DNA from: Glandiceps talaboti
Taxonomy: Eukaryota; Hemichordata; Enteropneusta; Spengelidae
DNA length: 64,000 nucleotides
Assembly: GCF_964340395.1 (NCBI RefSeq)
Contig: NC_135559.1
Span: forward strand, 23,728,964-23,792,963
Direction of reading: 5' to 3'
Below, piece after piece: positions 52,605-63,261 of the stretch; the stretch's first letter is position 1; the number at the start of each line of letters is the position of its first letter. Both the position numbers and the translations under genes were made by a program. A model generated the notes under the pieces. It was not told where the DNA came from. It did no database searches and was given only the letters and a program-made list of their open reading frames with translations.

Positions 52605-53118
52605 TTGTGTGACCCTGAGTGATAAGTTTTGGTTTATGCCTCAATCTGTGTACTCCAGCCTGTCAAATTTATCAAGTCATGCATTCACTAGATTAAATTG
52701 ATAAAATATGAATGTTTTGGAAAACTGTAATCCGTTATTCCAATGGGAGATTTTAGTGGATAAGAGATTACTACATGTAGATTTTATTATGCTTGCAGCT
52801 ACACTGAAAAAATACTAATCTAGGTAGCTACCTGAACAACAAAGGTAAAACTAATACTTTATAGTTATTATTAAGAAATACTGATTGCACGAAGAGACTT
52901 TTGCGCTTTTTTTCTTCTTTTTTTTCTTTTGCGTTTGTAAGTCAAGCTCTTATGACTATAAAGTAATAATGTATATTCTGTGTTTGATGTGTTTGATGTG
53001 CATGAGTCGTTAGCTAAAAGACTTTTGCAATCTAGCTATTTATGAGTGACAAGTCTATGGTCGAACAAGTTGTTGAATATTTGAAAGCAGCCATAGGTAT
53101 GTTAACTGTCCTATTGTT
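52605..53118. other. Unique AT-rich sequence
   Basis: Includes a pyrimidine-rich stretch at 52901-52932. No gene recognised. Confidence 0.4.
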
Positions 53119-53418
53119 GGTTCCATATTTGGTAGTGGCTATATGTCAGTAGACCTGTTACTGGTTCCATATTTGGTAGCAGCTATAGGTAATATGTTAA
53201 TAGACCTGTTGCTGGTTCCATATTTGGTAGTGGCTATATGTCAGTAGACCTGTTACTGGTTCCATATTTGGTAGCAGCTATAGGTAATATGTTAATAGAC
53301 CTGTTGCTGGTTCCATATTTGGTAGTGGCTATATGCCAGTAGACCTGTTACTGGTTCCATATTTGGTAGCAGCTATAGGTAATATGTTAATAGACCTGTT
53401 GCTGGTTCCATATTTTCA
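53119..53418. repeat. 95-bp composite repeat (44 + 51 bp), about 3 copies
   Basis: GGTTCCATATTTGGTAG starts at 53119, 53163, 53214, 53258 and 53309, so 44- and 51-bp sub-units alternate. The first has TGGCTATATGTCAGTAGACC, the second AGCTATAGGTAATATG. Confidence 0.93.
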
Positions 53419-53842
53419 CAATAAAAATGTTATAATTTAATAATTAATAAAAACAAAACAAGCGTAAACATACCAACAAAGTGGCACCATCTCTGGCAAT
53501 TCATCTTGATACTGGGCAAAAAGTGAGTATAAGCATATATAATTTGATTTGATGTTATTATTTGTACTACAACAGTATATTGACTGAGAACAGTATACAA
53601 GAGTGCATTGGAAATGATGTTATCAATTAATAGTAGTATATAGCCATTATATCATTACCTAAGAAAGTGTCAAGCTTAATATCCTAGTCCATCATTTGCT
53701 TTCCATAAATACATCACTCTGACATTAACTTGTATTACCCTGTCATATGATTATAACATTTGATGCTACTGTTTAATCTATCATACACCAGGGACTGCCA
53801 CCAAATACCAAATATTACATATTAAATATTAAAATCTAAGTA
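53419..53842. other. Unique AT-rich spacer
   Basis: No recognised feature. Confidence 0.4.
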
Positions 53843-54381
53843 GGGTATATCTGTCATTTGTACAGATTTTAGTTCAGTATAAATCATATCTGTCATTTGT
53901 ACAGATTTTAGTTCAGTATAAATCATATTTGCCATTTGTACAGATTTTAGTTCAGTAAAAATCATATCTGTCATTTGTACAGATTTTAGTTCAGTATAAA
54001 TCATATCTGTCACTTGTACAGATTTTAGTTCAGTATAAATCATATCTGTCATTTGTACAGATTTTAGTTCAGTATAAATCATGTCTGTCATTTGTACAGA
54101 TTTTAGTTCAGTATAAATCATGTCTGTCATTTGTACAGATTTTAGTTCAGTATAAATCATATCTGTCATTTGTACAGATTTTAGTTCAGTATAAATCATA
54201 TCTGTCATTTGTACATATTTTAGTTCAGTAAAAATCATATCTGTCATTTGTACAGATTTTAGTTCAGTATAAATCATATCTGTCATTTGTACAGATTTTA
54301 GTTCAGTATAAATCATATCTGTCATTTGTACAGATTTTAGTTCAGTATAAATCATATCTGTCATTTGTACAGATTTTAGTT
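53843..54381. repeat. 39-bp minisatellite, left part, about 14 copies
   Basis: CAGTATAAATCATATCTGTC followed by ATTTGTACAGATTTTAGTT. It is interrupted in mid-unit at 54381 by the HINE-like element and resumes at 55591. Variants include ACATATTT and CACTTG. Confidence 0.96.
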
Positions 54382-55590
54382 AGTCCCCGCGGACGAAGTC
54401 CGGAACGGGGACTTATGGATTGGGTTCCGTCTGTCCATGCATCCGTCCGTCCGTCCGTCCGTCCGTCTGGCCGCAGCCGTTTCTTGGAGATGCCTGGACC
54501 GATTTTTTTCAAACTTGGTACAGGGGCAACATGCTATGGCATACATATGCACGTCAATTTGTTTTATGATACGATCCAATATGGCCGCCTAGCAACCATT
54601 TTGTTTGCGAATTTTCCCTGTCTAAAGCCATAACTCAGACATGCTTGAACAGATCTCATTCAAAGTTGGTATTAGGACAGTGTTCTATGACATACATGTG
54701 CATATTCATTGTTGTCATGATACGATCCAATATGGCTGCCTGGTAGCCATTTTGTTTGCGAATTTTCATGTCCAAAGCCATAACTCAGACATGCTTTAAC
54801 AGATCTCATTCAAAGTTGGTATTAGGACAGTGTTCTATGACATACATGTGCATATTCATTGTTGTCATGATACGATCCAATATGGCCGCCTAGCAGCCGT
54901 TAAATTTGTTTGTGAATTTTCATGTCCAAAGCCATAACTCAGACATGCTTGAACAGATCTCATTCAAAGTTGGTATTAGGACAGTGTTCTATGACATACA
55001 TGTGCATATCCATTTTCATTGTGATACGATCCAATATGGCTGCCTGGTAGCCATTTTGTTTGCGAATTTTCATGTCCAAAGCCATAACTCAGACATGCTT
55101 GAACAGATCTCATTCAAAGTTGGTATTAGGACAGTGTTCTATGACATACATGTGCATATCCATTTTCGTCGTGATATGATCCAATATGGCTGCCTGGCAA
55201 CCATTTTGTTTGTGAATTTTCCATGTCCAAAGCCATAACTCAGACATGCTTAAACAGATCTCATTCAAAGTTGGTATTAGGACAGCGTTCTATGACATAC
55301 ATGTGCATATCCATTTTTGTTGTGATACGATCCAATATGGCTGCCTGGCAGCCATTTTGTTTGTGAATTTTCCATGTCCAAAGCCATAACTCAGACTCCA
55401 TTTTCATCGTGATATGATCCCCCATACCCAACCAATCCTTTATTGTTGGAGGCATATTCCATGTCCAACAAGCACACACAACATATCTAAGTCTGTTTGT
55501 TTTAGGTTCACAAATGTTGTTGCGTGATCAGAGTAGTGATAATTCCTTAAAACCCAATTATAGCGGGGACTATGTCATTCTCAATGACTT
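54382..55590 (+). mobile_element. HINE-like (non-autonomous Helentron-type) element, copy 2
   Basis: The same family as 11312-12405 and nearly identical at both ends. The 5' hairpin spans 54382-54413 (AGTCCCCG pairs with CGGGGACT), followed by (TCCG)n. Here the first core unit is kept in an older form (TTCAAACTTGGTACAGGGGC near 54510), then ~150-bp core repeats start near 54617, 54767, 54921, 55071 and 55222, with a partial at 55373. The 3' inverted match TAGCGGGGACTA is at 55561-55572 and the last hairpin GTCATT-CTC-AATGAC at 55574-55588. The interrupted array gives the empty site: GTT is present at both junctions, either a 3-bp duplication or ambiguity around TT-targeted insertion. Confidence 0.82.
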
Positions 55591-57497
55591 GTTCAGTATA
55601 AATCATCTGTCATTTGTACAGATTTTAGTTCAGTATAAATCATATCTGTCATTTGTACATATTTTAGTTCAGTATAAATCATATCTGTCATTTGTACAGA
55701 TTTTAGTTCAGTATAAATCATATCTGTCATTTGTACAGATTTTAGTTCAGTATAAATCATATCTGTCATTTGTACATATTTTAGTTCAGTATAAATCATA
55801 TCTGTCACTTGTACAGATTTTAGTTCAGTATAAATCATATCTGTCATTTGTACATATTTTAGTACAGTATAAATCATATCTGTCATTTGTACAGATTTTA
55901 GTTCAGTATAAATCATATCTGTCATTTGTACAGATTTTAGTTCAGTATAAATCATATCTGTCATTTGTACAGATTTTAGTTCAGTATAAATCATATCTGT
56001 CATTTGTACATATTTTAGTTCAGTATAAATCATATCTGTCATTTGTACAGATTTTAGTTCAGTATAAATCATATCTGTCATTTGTACAGATTTTAGTTCA
56101 GTATAAATCATATCTGTCATTTGTACAGATTTTAGTTCAGTATAAATCATATCTGTCATTTGTACAGATTTTAGTTCAGTATAAATCATATCTGTCATTT
56201 GTACATATTTTAGTTCAGTATAAATCATATCTGTCATTTGTACAGATTTTAGTTCAGTATAAATCATATCTGTCATTTGTACATATTTTAGTTCAGTATA
56301 AATCATATCTGTCACTTGTACAGATTTTAGTTCAGTATAAATCATATCTGTCATTTGTACATATTTTAGTTCAGTATAAATCATATCTGTCATTTGTACA
56401 GATTTTAGTTCAGTATAAATCATATCTGTCATTTGTACAGATTTTAGTTCAGTATAAATCATATCTGTCATTTGTACATATTTTAGTTCAGTATAAATCA
56501 TATCTGTCACTTGTACAGATTTTAGTTCAGTATAAATCATATCTGTCATTTGTACATATTTTAGTACAGTATAAATCATATCTGTCATTTGTACAGATTT
56601 TAGTTCAGTATAAATCATATCTGTCATTTGTACAGATTTTAGTTCAGTATAAATCATATCTGTCATTTGTACATATTTTAGTTCAGTATAAATCATATCT
56701 GTCATTTGTACATATTTTAGTTCAGTATAAATCATATCTGTCATTTGTACAGATTTTAGTTCAGTATAAATCATATCTGTCATTTGTACAGATTTTAGTT
56801 CAGTATAAATCATATCTGTCATTTGTACAGATTTTAGTTCAGTATAAATCATATCTGTCATTTGTACATATTTTAGTTCAGTATAAATCATATCTGTCAT
56901 TTGTACAGATTTTAGTTCAGTATAAATCATATCTGTCATTTGTACAGATTTTAGTTCAATATAAATCATATCTGTCATTTGTACATATTTTAGTTCAGTA
57001 TAAATCATATCTGTCATTTGTACAGATTTTAGTTCAGTATAAATCATATCTGTCATTTGTACAGATTTTAGTTCAGTATAAATCATATCTGTCATTTGTA
57101 CATATTTTAGTTCAGTATAAATCATATCTGTCATTTGTACAGATTTTAGTTCAGTATAAATCATATCTGTCATTTGTACATATTTTAGTTCAGTATAAAT
57201 CATATCTGTCATTTGTACAGATTTTAGTTCAGTATAAATCATATCTGTCATTTGTACATATTTTAGTTCAGTATAAATCATATCTGTCATTTGTACATAT
57301 TTTAGTTCAGTATAAATCATATCTGTCATTTGTACAGATTTTAGTTCAGTATAAATCATATCTGTCATTTGTACAGATTTTAGTTCAGTATAAATCATAT
57401 CTGTCATTTGTACAGATTTTAGTTCAGTATAAATCATATCTGTCATTTGTACAGATTTTAGTTCAATATAAATCATATCTGTCATTTGTACAGATTT
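55591..57497. repeat. 39-bp minisatellite, right part, about 49 copies
   Basis: Continuation of 53843-54381. The first unit lacks AT (AATCATCTG for AATCATATCTG). Both strands are open for hundreds of codons because the 39-bp unit has no stop in one frame on each strand. Rare variants repeat 702 bp apart, showing an 18-unit duplication. Confidence 0.96.
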
Positions 57498-58024
57498 GTC
57501 CTCTATTCTACCAGGTCTTCTGTTCTACCAGGTCCTTTGTTCCACCAGGTCCTCTATTCCACCAGGTTTTCTGTTCCACCAGGTCCTCATATCTGTTCTA
57601 CCAGGTCCTCAATTCTGCCAGGTCCTCTGTTCCACCAGGTCCTCTGTTCTACCAGGTTCTCTATTCTACCAGGTCCTCTATTCTGCCAGGTCCTCTGTTC
57701 CACCAGGTCCTCTGTTCTACCAGGTCCTCTGTTCCACCAGGTCTCTATTCTACCAGGTCCTCTATTCTGCCAGGTCCTCTGTTCCACCAGGTCCTCTGTT
57801 TTGCCAGGTCCTCTGTTCTACCAGGTCCTCTGTTCCACCAGGTCTCTATTCCACCAGGTCCTCTGTTCTACCAGGTCCTCTGTTCTACCAGGTCCTCTTC
57901 CACCAGGTCCTCTATTCTATCAGATCTTCTATTCTACCAAGTCTTCTATTCCACCAGGTCCTCTGTTCCACCAGGTCCTCTGTTCTGCCAGGTCCTCTGT
58001 TCTACCAGGTCTTCTATTCTACCA
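57498..58024. repeat. 17-bp minisatellite, about 31 copies
   Basis: CCAGGTCCTCTGTTCTA and close variants at 17-bp steps (57545, 57562, 57579). It directly abuts the 39-bp array and is pyrimidine-rich on +, leaving + frames open by composition. Confidence 0.94.
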
Positions 58025-58194
58025 TGATTGTATATTAAACTTGATACTATTGGGATATACAATGTAATGGTTCAAATCTTGCTCTTGAAAGGACTTAGTT
58101 ATTCTAGCAACAGCAAGGCTTAAACCAACAACTTGCTTATTGCAGGCCAACATTACCATTCTATCCATTCAACCATGCATCATAACACGACAAC

Positions 58195-58556
58195 CAGCAA
58201 TGTACAGTTTGTAAGCCAACCACTCTAACCATTCAACCATCATGATACCATAATCAGCAATGTACAGATTGTAAGCCAACCACTCTAACCATTCAACCAT
58301 CATGATACCATAATCAGCAATGTACAGATTGTAAGCCAACCACTCTAACTAACCATTGGACCATCTTGACTCCACAACCAGCAATGTACAGATTACAAGC
58401 CAACCACGCTAACCATTCAACCATCATGTCTCCATAACCAGCAATGTACTGATTGCAAGCCGACCACTCTAACCATTCAACCATCATGTCTCCATAACCA
58501 GCAATGTACTGATTGCAAGCCGACCACTCTAACCACCGGCCCATCATGACTCCATG
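58195..58556 (-). repeat. 60-bp tandem repeat, about 6 copies, possibly tRNA/SINE-derived
   Basis: TGTACAGATT occurs at 58261 and 58321, period 60. On the minus strand each unit reads TGGTTAGAGTGGTTGGCTTG, then CAATCTGTACATTGCTGG, which resembles the A-box half of a tRNA-derived SINE. No B box lies in the unit, so the origin is a guess. Confidence 0.75.
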
Positions 58557-59236
58557 CAAGCATGAAAATCTGAAGTCAGAAATTCACTTTCTGGTTGAGT
58601 GTGTTTTATGTCAAACTATTACCTTTTAAGGTTTCTAGAAATAAGTCTGTATTACTAGACAATTTCAATACCTGTCATATGAATTAACATGTCATGTGTT
58701 AGAGGAAATGGAGAAAAACTGCTCAGCATGGTATTATGTTTCCATGGTAACCAATCATTAAATTGATAATATGTTTTTTAAATGCCATATTCAGACACAG
58801 ATATTTCCTCTCATGAAGCAATCAATTTTCTTCCAAGTTTTCTCCATCAAAGTACTATTTTTATAATGAAGACAATTTTATAGAGCATGTTACCATCCTT
58901 ACTGGGAATACATTAGCTTTGTACAATTTCACAGAGAATATTAGACCAGTACCAGTATCTTTATTGGGAAATACATCTCAGCTTTAGTTACACTATGCCT
59001 TTTGGTGATATTTTACAACATACTGTCATTAGGTTTCTGAATGATTGCTTAATATGGCATCCTCCAAATAACCTAATATTATACCTTATAACTTTCACTG
59101 TGTTCACATTTTTATCGAGAGCTTTCCTTGAATTTACAATTTTGTGTGAATTAAACCTGTCATCTGTTTTGATTTAAAGTAAGAAGGGGACAGATTTAAT
59201 ATGTCATAATACTCCTTTCAATGTTTCCTTAGTATT
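58557..59236. other. Unique sequence
   Basis: No gene or repeat recognised. Confidence 0.4.
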
Positions 59237-59400
59237 TTTGGGGGGCCCCGTCGGACGTAGTCCAGGATGGAGGCTTATTTGGACACCCAATAGTGGTGTT
59301 TTTCACAAAGATAACAACAGGGATTGTCAGTATATAGAGCTCGTTTGGACACATTGCCTTTCGTACAGCCATTAATGGATGTAAACATTTGTGATAGTTT
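59237..59400 (+). mobile_element. Fragment of a HINE-like head
   Basis: GGGGGGCCCCGTCGGACGTA then GTCCAGGATGG: the GGAC-GTA-GTCC stem parallels the GGAC-GAA-GTCC stem of the two complete elements. No microsatellite or core repeats follow, so it is a fragment or a different family. The right limit is arbitrary. Confidence 0.3.
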
Positions 59401-60190
59401 CACCTCAGTGAAATTTTTGTTGATTTAATCTGTTATAATTTAACTATATATAGAATTTTGGAATGACAGGTGACAATGTAATTTTGATAATTTCACCATG
59501 TTTTTGATGTTTCAACTCGCCAGTGTTAATGTATAAGCCGAGTTCTATACATAACCGGTATCTATTTGTTGGTCAGTCTTGATAATTCTCATATCTCTTT
59601 GTCTATAGCTTGTCAAAGAAATTGTCATTATTCTTGAATAACATCTCTTCATTGACAAAATCCTCCATACCTGAAAGTCTGTGGTGTGATTTTAATGATC
59701 GCAATGTGTAAGTTAGTAGTAGTAGTGACAACAGTCGTTGTAATGCATACGTTCTGAAAACTGAATGAACAGCTGAGTGCTGTCGCCCCTTCACTTCATA
59801 AAATTGATGTGCGTTCACCCTTCACTTCAAAAAATTAATGCGCATTCACCATGAATTTTGAAAATATTGTAGTTTTAAATCATCATGAAGGTTGGAAAAA
59901 TGTGTGGGTCTATGTATATAATAAATAATTAATCTCCCAGTATTCTCATTCGTTCTACATCATCTTGGACTGATGATTCCCTTCTTGTCTGTATCCTTCC
60001 TTACTTATTGGCCCGGAGCGATTTATTTATTCATTTAGTGATAAACCATCCAACAGGCATTGCCCAATGACAGGAGGGGAGGGTTCATTGTTAGTGCAGG
60101 AGGAAACCAAAGTACCCGAGGAAAATCAGTGTTGTTTGGTAGAATCCAACTGAATGACTCTCTTCTTACTTACCGAGTGGTAAATTTGAT
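59401..60190. other. Unique sequence
   Basis: No gene recognised; a 71-codon minus frame at 59603-59818 has no known domain. Confidence 0.4.
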
Positions 60191-60195
60191 CAAAC

Positions 60196-60468
60196 CCTGA
60201 ATGGGTTCGAACCCCGACCACAGTGGTAAGAGGCAAGTGGTTTAACCACTCGTTCACTGACAATCCTGAATGGGTTCAAACCCCGACCACAGTGAGAGGC
60301 AAGTGGTTTAACCACTCGGTCACCGACAACCCTGAATGTGCTTGAACCTCTGACTGCACTGGTAAGAGGCAAGTGGTTTAACCACTCGGTCACCGACAAC
60401 CCTGAATGGGCTTGAACCTCTGACTGCAGTGGTAAGAGGCAAGTGGTTTAACCACTCGGTCACCATTT
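60196..60468 (-). repeat. Tandem ~69-bp tRNA-like (SINE-derived) units, 4 copies
   Basis: Unit starts are at 60196, 60265, 60331 and 60401. On the minus strand each unit has TGACCGAGTGGTTAAACC, close to the A box of Ser/Leu-type tRNAs, and about 30 bp on a B-box-like GGGGTTCGAACCC (intact in the first unit, GGGTTTGAACCC in the second, decayed in the others). No acceptor stem or CCA-like end pairs properly, so these are not tRNA genes; a tRNA-derived SINE head amplified in tandem fits best. Confidence 0.7.
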
Positions 60469-60904
60469 AACTTGCTTCAAACTCGTGATCGTATCTGATG
60501 GTACACAGCATGATTTCACAATACACATCATGAAATCCATGCTCTCACAAACCCTATTTGATATTTCCAGGCAAGATTTGTAAGTCGTTATTTTCTGTTC
60601 ATATCATCCCAATCTTCTCTGTAGAATGACAAAGTTAAATTTTGGCAACAAGAACCCAGCTTGTCCAAGTCAGGTCAATGTGGTGTACATATCATGCCAA
60701 GGCATTGTATATCACATGTTATGCAAGAGGCAATCTGATTGGTTGTAGTGTTGATATACAAAAACGGTGAAATTAGCTATTCACGAATAACCATATTGTA
60801 TATCAATGGAACTGCAGCCTCTTGGCGGTGCGTTTTCTACGGTGCCGTAAAAAGAAGCTGTGGTTTACAAAGATGAGGTGGTGTAAAGCTATTAGTTGTG
60901 ACTT
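60469..60904. other. Unique sequence
   Basis: No recognised feature. Confidence 0.4.
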
Positions 60905-62087
60905 GCCTATGTAGAATACACTTACAATTCCCTAGTGACTATGTATAGTGCACTTACAATTCCCTAGTGACTATGTATAGTACACTTACAATTCCCTAGT
61001 GACTATGTAGAGTAGACTTACAATTCCCTAGTGATTATGTATAGTACATTTACAATTCCCTAGTGACTATGTATATTACACTTACAATTCCCTAGTGACT
61101 ATGTATAGTACACTTACAATTCCCTAGTGACTATGTACAGTACACTTACAATTCCCTAGTGACTATGTATAGTACACTTACAATTCCCTAGTGACTATGT
61201 ATAGTACACTTACAATTCCCTAGTGACTATGTATAGTACACTTACAATTCCCTAGTGAATATGTTTAGTACACTTACAATTCCCTAGTGACTATGTATAG
61301 TACACTTACAATTCCCTAGTTCCGATGTATAGTACACTTACAATTCCCTAGTGACTATGTATAGTACACTTACAATTCCCTAGTGACTATGTATATTACA
61401 CTTACAATTCCCTAGTGACTATGTATAGTACACTTACAATTCCCTAGTGACTATGTATAGTACACTTACAATTCCCTAGTGACTATGTATAGTACACTTA
61501 CAATTCCCTAGTGACTATGTATATTACACTTACAATTCCCTAGTGACTATGTATAGTACACTTACAATTCCTTAGTGACTATGTAGAGTACACTTACAAT
61601 TCCCTAGTGACTATGTATAGTACACTTACAATTCCCTAGTGTCTATGTAGAGTACACTTACAATTCCTTAGTGACTGTGTATCGTACACTTACAATTCCC
61701 TAGTGACTATGTAGAGTACACTTACAATTCCCTAGTGACTATGTATAGTACACTTACAATACCCTAGTGACTATGTATAGTACACTTACAATTCCCTAGT
61801 GACTATGTATAGTACACTTACAATTCCCTAGTGACTATGTATAGTACACTTACAGTTCCCTAGTGACTATGTATAGTACACTTACAATTCCCTAGTGACT
61901 ATGTACAGTACACTTACAATTCCCTAGTGACTATGTATATTACACTTACAATTCCCTAGTGACTAATAGTATGTATAGTACACTTACAATTCCCTAGTGA
62001 CTATGTATAGTACACTTACAATTCCCTAGTGACTATGTATAGTACACTTACAATTCCCTAGTGACTATGTATAGTACACTTACAATT
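60905..62087. repeat. 32-bp minisatellite, about 37 copies
   Basis: CTTACAATTCCCTAGTGACT recurs every 32 bp (60921 to 60953), followed by ATGTATAGTACA. Variants: TAGAGTA, TACAGTA, TATATTA and rare TTCCGATG. No long frame, as 32 is not a multiple of three. Confidence 0.95.
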
Positions 62088-62369
62088 GATCTAGAGGATG
62101 TTAGCTGTTTCTAGTTTCATCATCTTTTTTTAAACAAACCATAAATCTCATGTCGGACATAGATGTACACAAAGCTTACTACTGACTTTTATGAGTCAGA
62201 TGTATATGATAGGAAGTTAATGGTTAATAACAAGTGGTGCATAAATAAACCTAGAATTGTACCATTTCTATCAACCAAAAAATAGAACTTTAGCAATACA
62301 TTGATTTTATTTGCTAATTTCGAAAATATGATCCACAAAGACAAACAAGTCATTTACAATTTGGAAAAG
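62088..62369. other. Unique spacer
   Basis: No recognised feature. Confidence 0.4.
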
Positions 62370-63020
62370 TAGTATCAGCCTTGCATTTAGACATAATGTA
62401 CAACACTTTGTTTTCAGACCAAATGGTGGCCATATTTGTTGTAAAATTTCACAATTTGCATTGATACCTCAGGAAGTATAATTACATAGAAACTCCATTC
62501 CAATGTGTACACCCATATTATCAAAGATAAGCTTTTCTTTTTAGACCTTGACCTTTGACCTTGACTTTTCTTCAAGGTCAAATAGCCAAATTTGGTTTAT
62601 CTTCATAGTTTTTTTTAGTCAAACATTTGATGATGATATATTAATTATGACTTGGATTTTTACTAGTATTTGAAATGTACAAACATCTCATAATTTTGCG
62701 ATCTTCTCCAGTATAGCAAATGGGCTATATTTTTATAAAAAAACACATTTTGCCTCTTACGTGTGTATCTCCAAAACTTTGATACGTACAGACACCATTC
62801 AAATATCTACCCAACATTATCAATGGTAAACTTTCTAATGAGACCTTGAACTTTGACCTTGACGAAGATTTTCAAGTTGGACCGATACTTAAACTCTTCT
62901 GATGAAGGTTTATGTTTTATATCTTATTTACATAAATTAAGAGCAAGGGAAATACATTCGTGCATTAAATCATACTGAAAAGTTATAAGTTTTTGAGGGC
63001 TGTGCCTTCTACGAAGACTT
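62370..63020 (+). mobile_element. Dispersed element, family D, 5'-truncated copy 2
   Basis: Matches the body of 29495-30312: CCCATATTATCAAA, then AGACCTTGACCTTTGACC, then ACACATTTTGCCTCTT and GACACCATTCAAAT. The 3' end has GGGCTGTGCC and a small CTTC-TAC-GAAG hairpin (63006-63016). Confidence 0.55.
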
Positions 63021-63259
63021 GCTTCTTAATTTATGACATCAATTAGTTTATCGGTTTATTAAAAAAAAATATTATCAATTATAAATTTATAATGGGTGAT
63101 TTAAATTATCATTAGACAATACAAATAAAATATATAGTATAGAAAAATGCTACAAAAATCAATAATAAATACAGTAACATTTAATCTATGTATGATCCAG
63201 TAATTAATATTAATCTGTGATCAGATGTGAACATGGCAAACTGAACCACTTGCACAGGC
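63021..63259. other. Unique AT-rich spacer
   Basis: No recognised feature. Confidence 0.4.
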
Positions 63260-63261
63260 TA

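Noticed and set aside
55514-58027. 837-residue plus-strand protein and a 630-residue minus-strand protein over the same DNA
   Set aside because: Both strands are open over the same 39-bp repeat, and the plus frame starts within the transposon tail and runs into an unrelated 17-bp array.
60196-60468. True tRNA genes on the minus strand
   Set aside because: A/B-box-like motifs are present but no acceptor stem or proper cloverleaf can be drawn.
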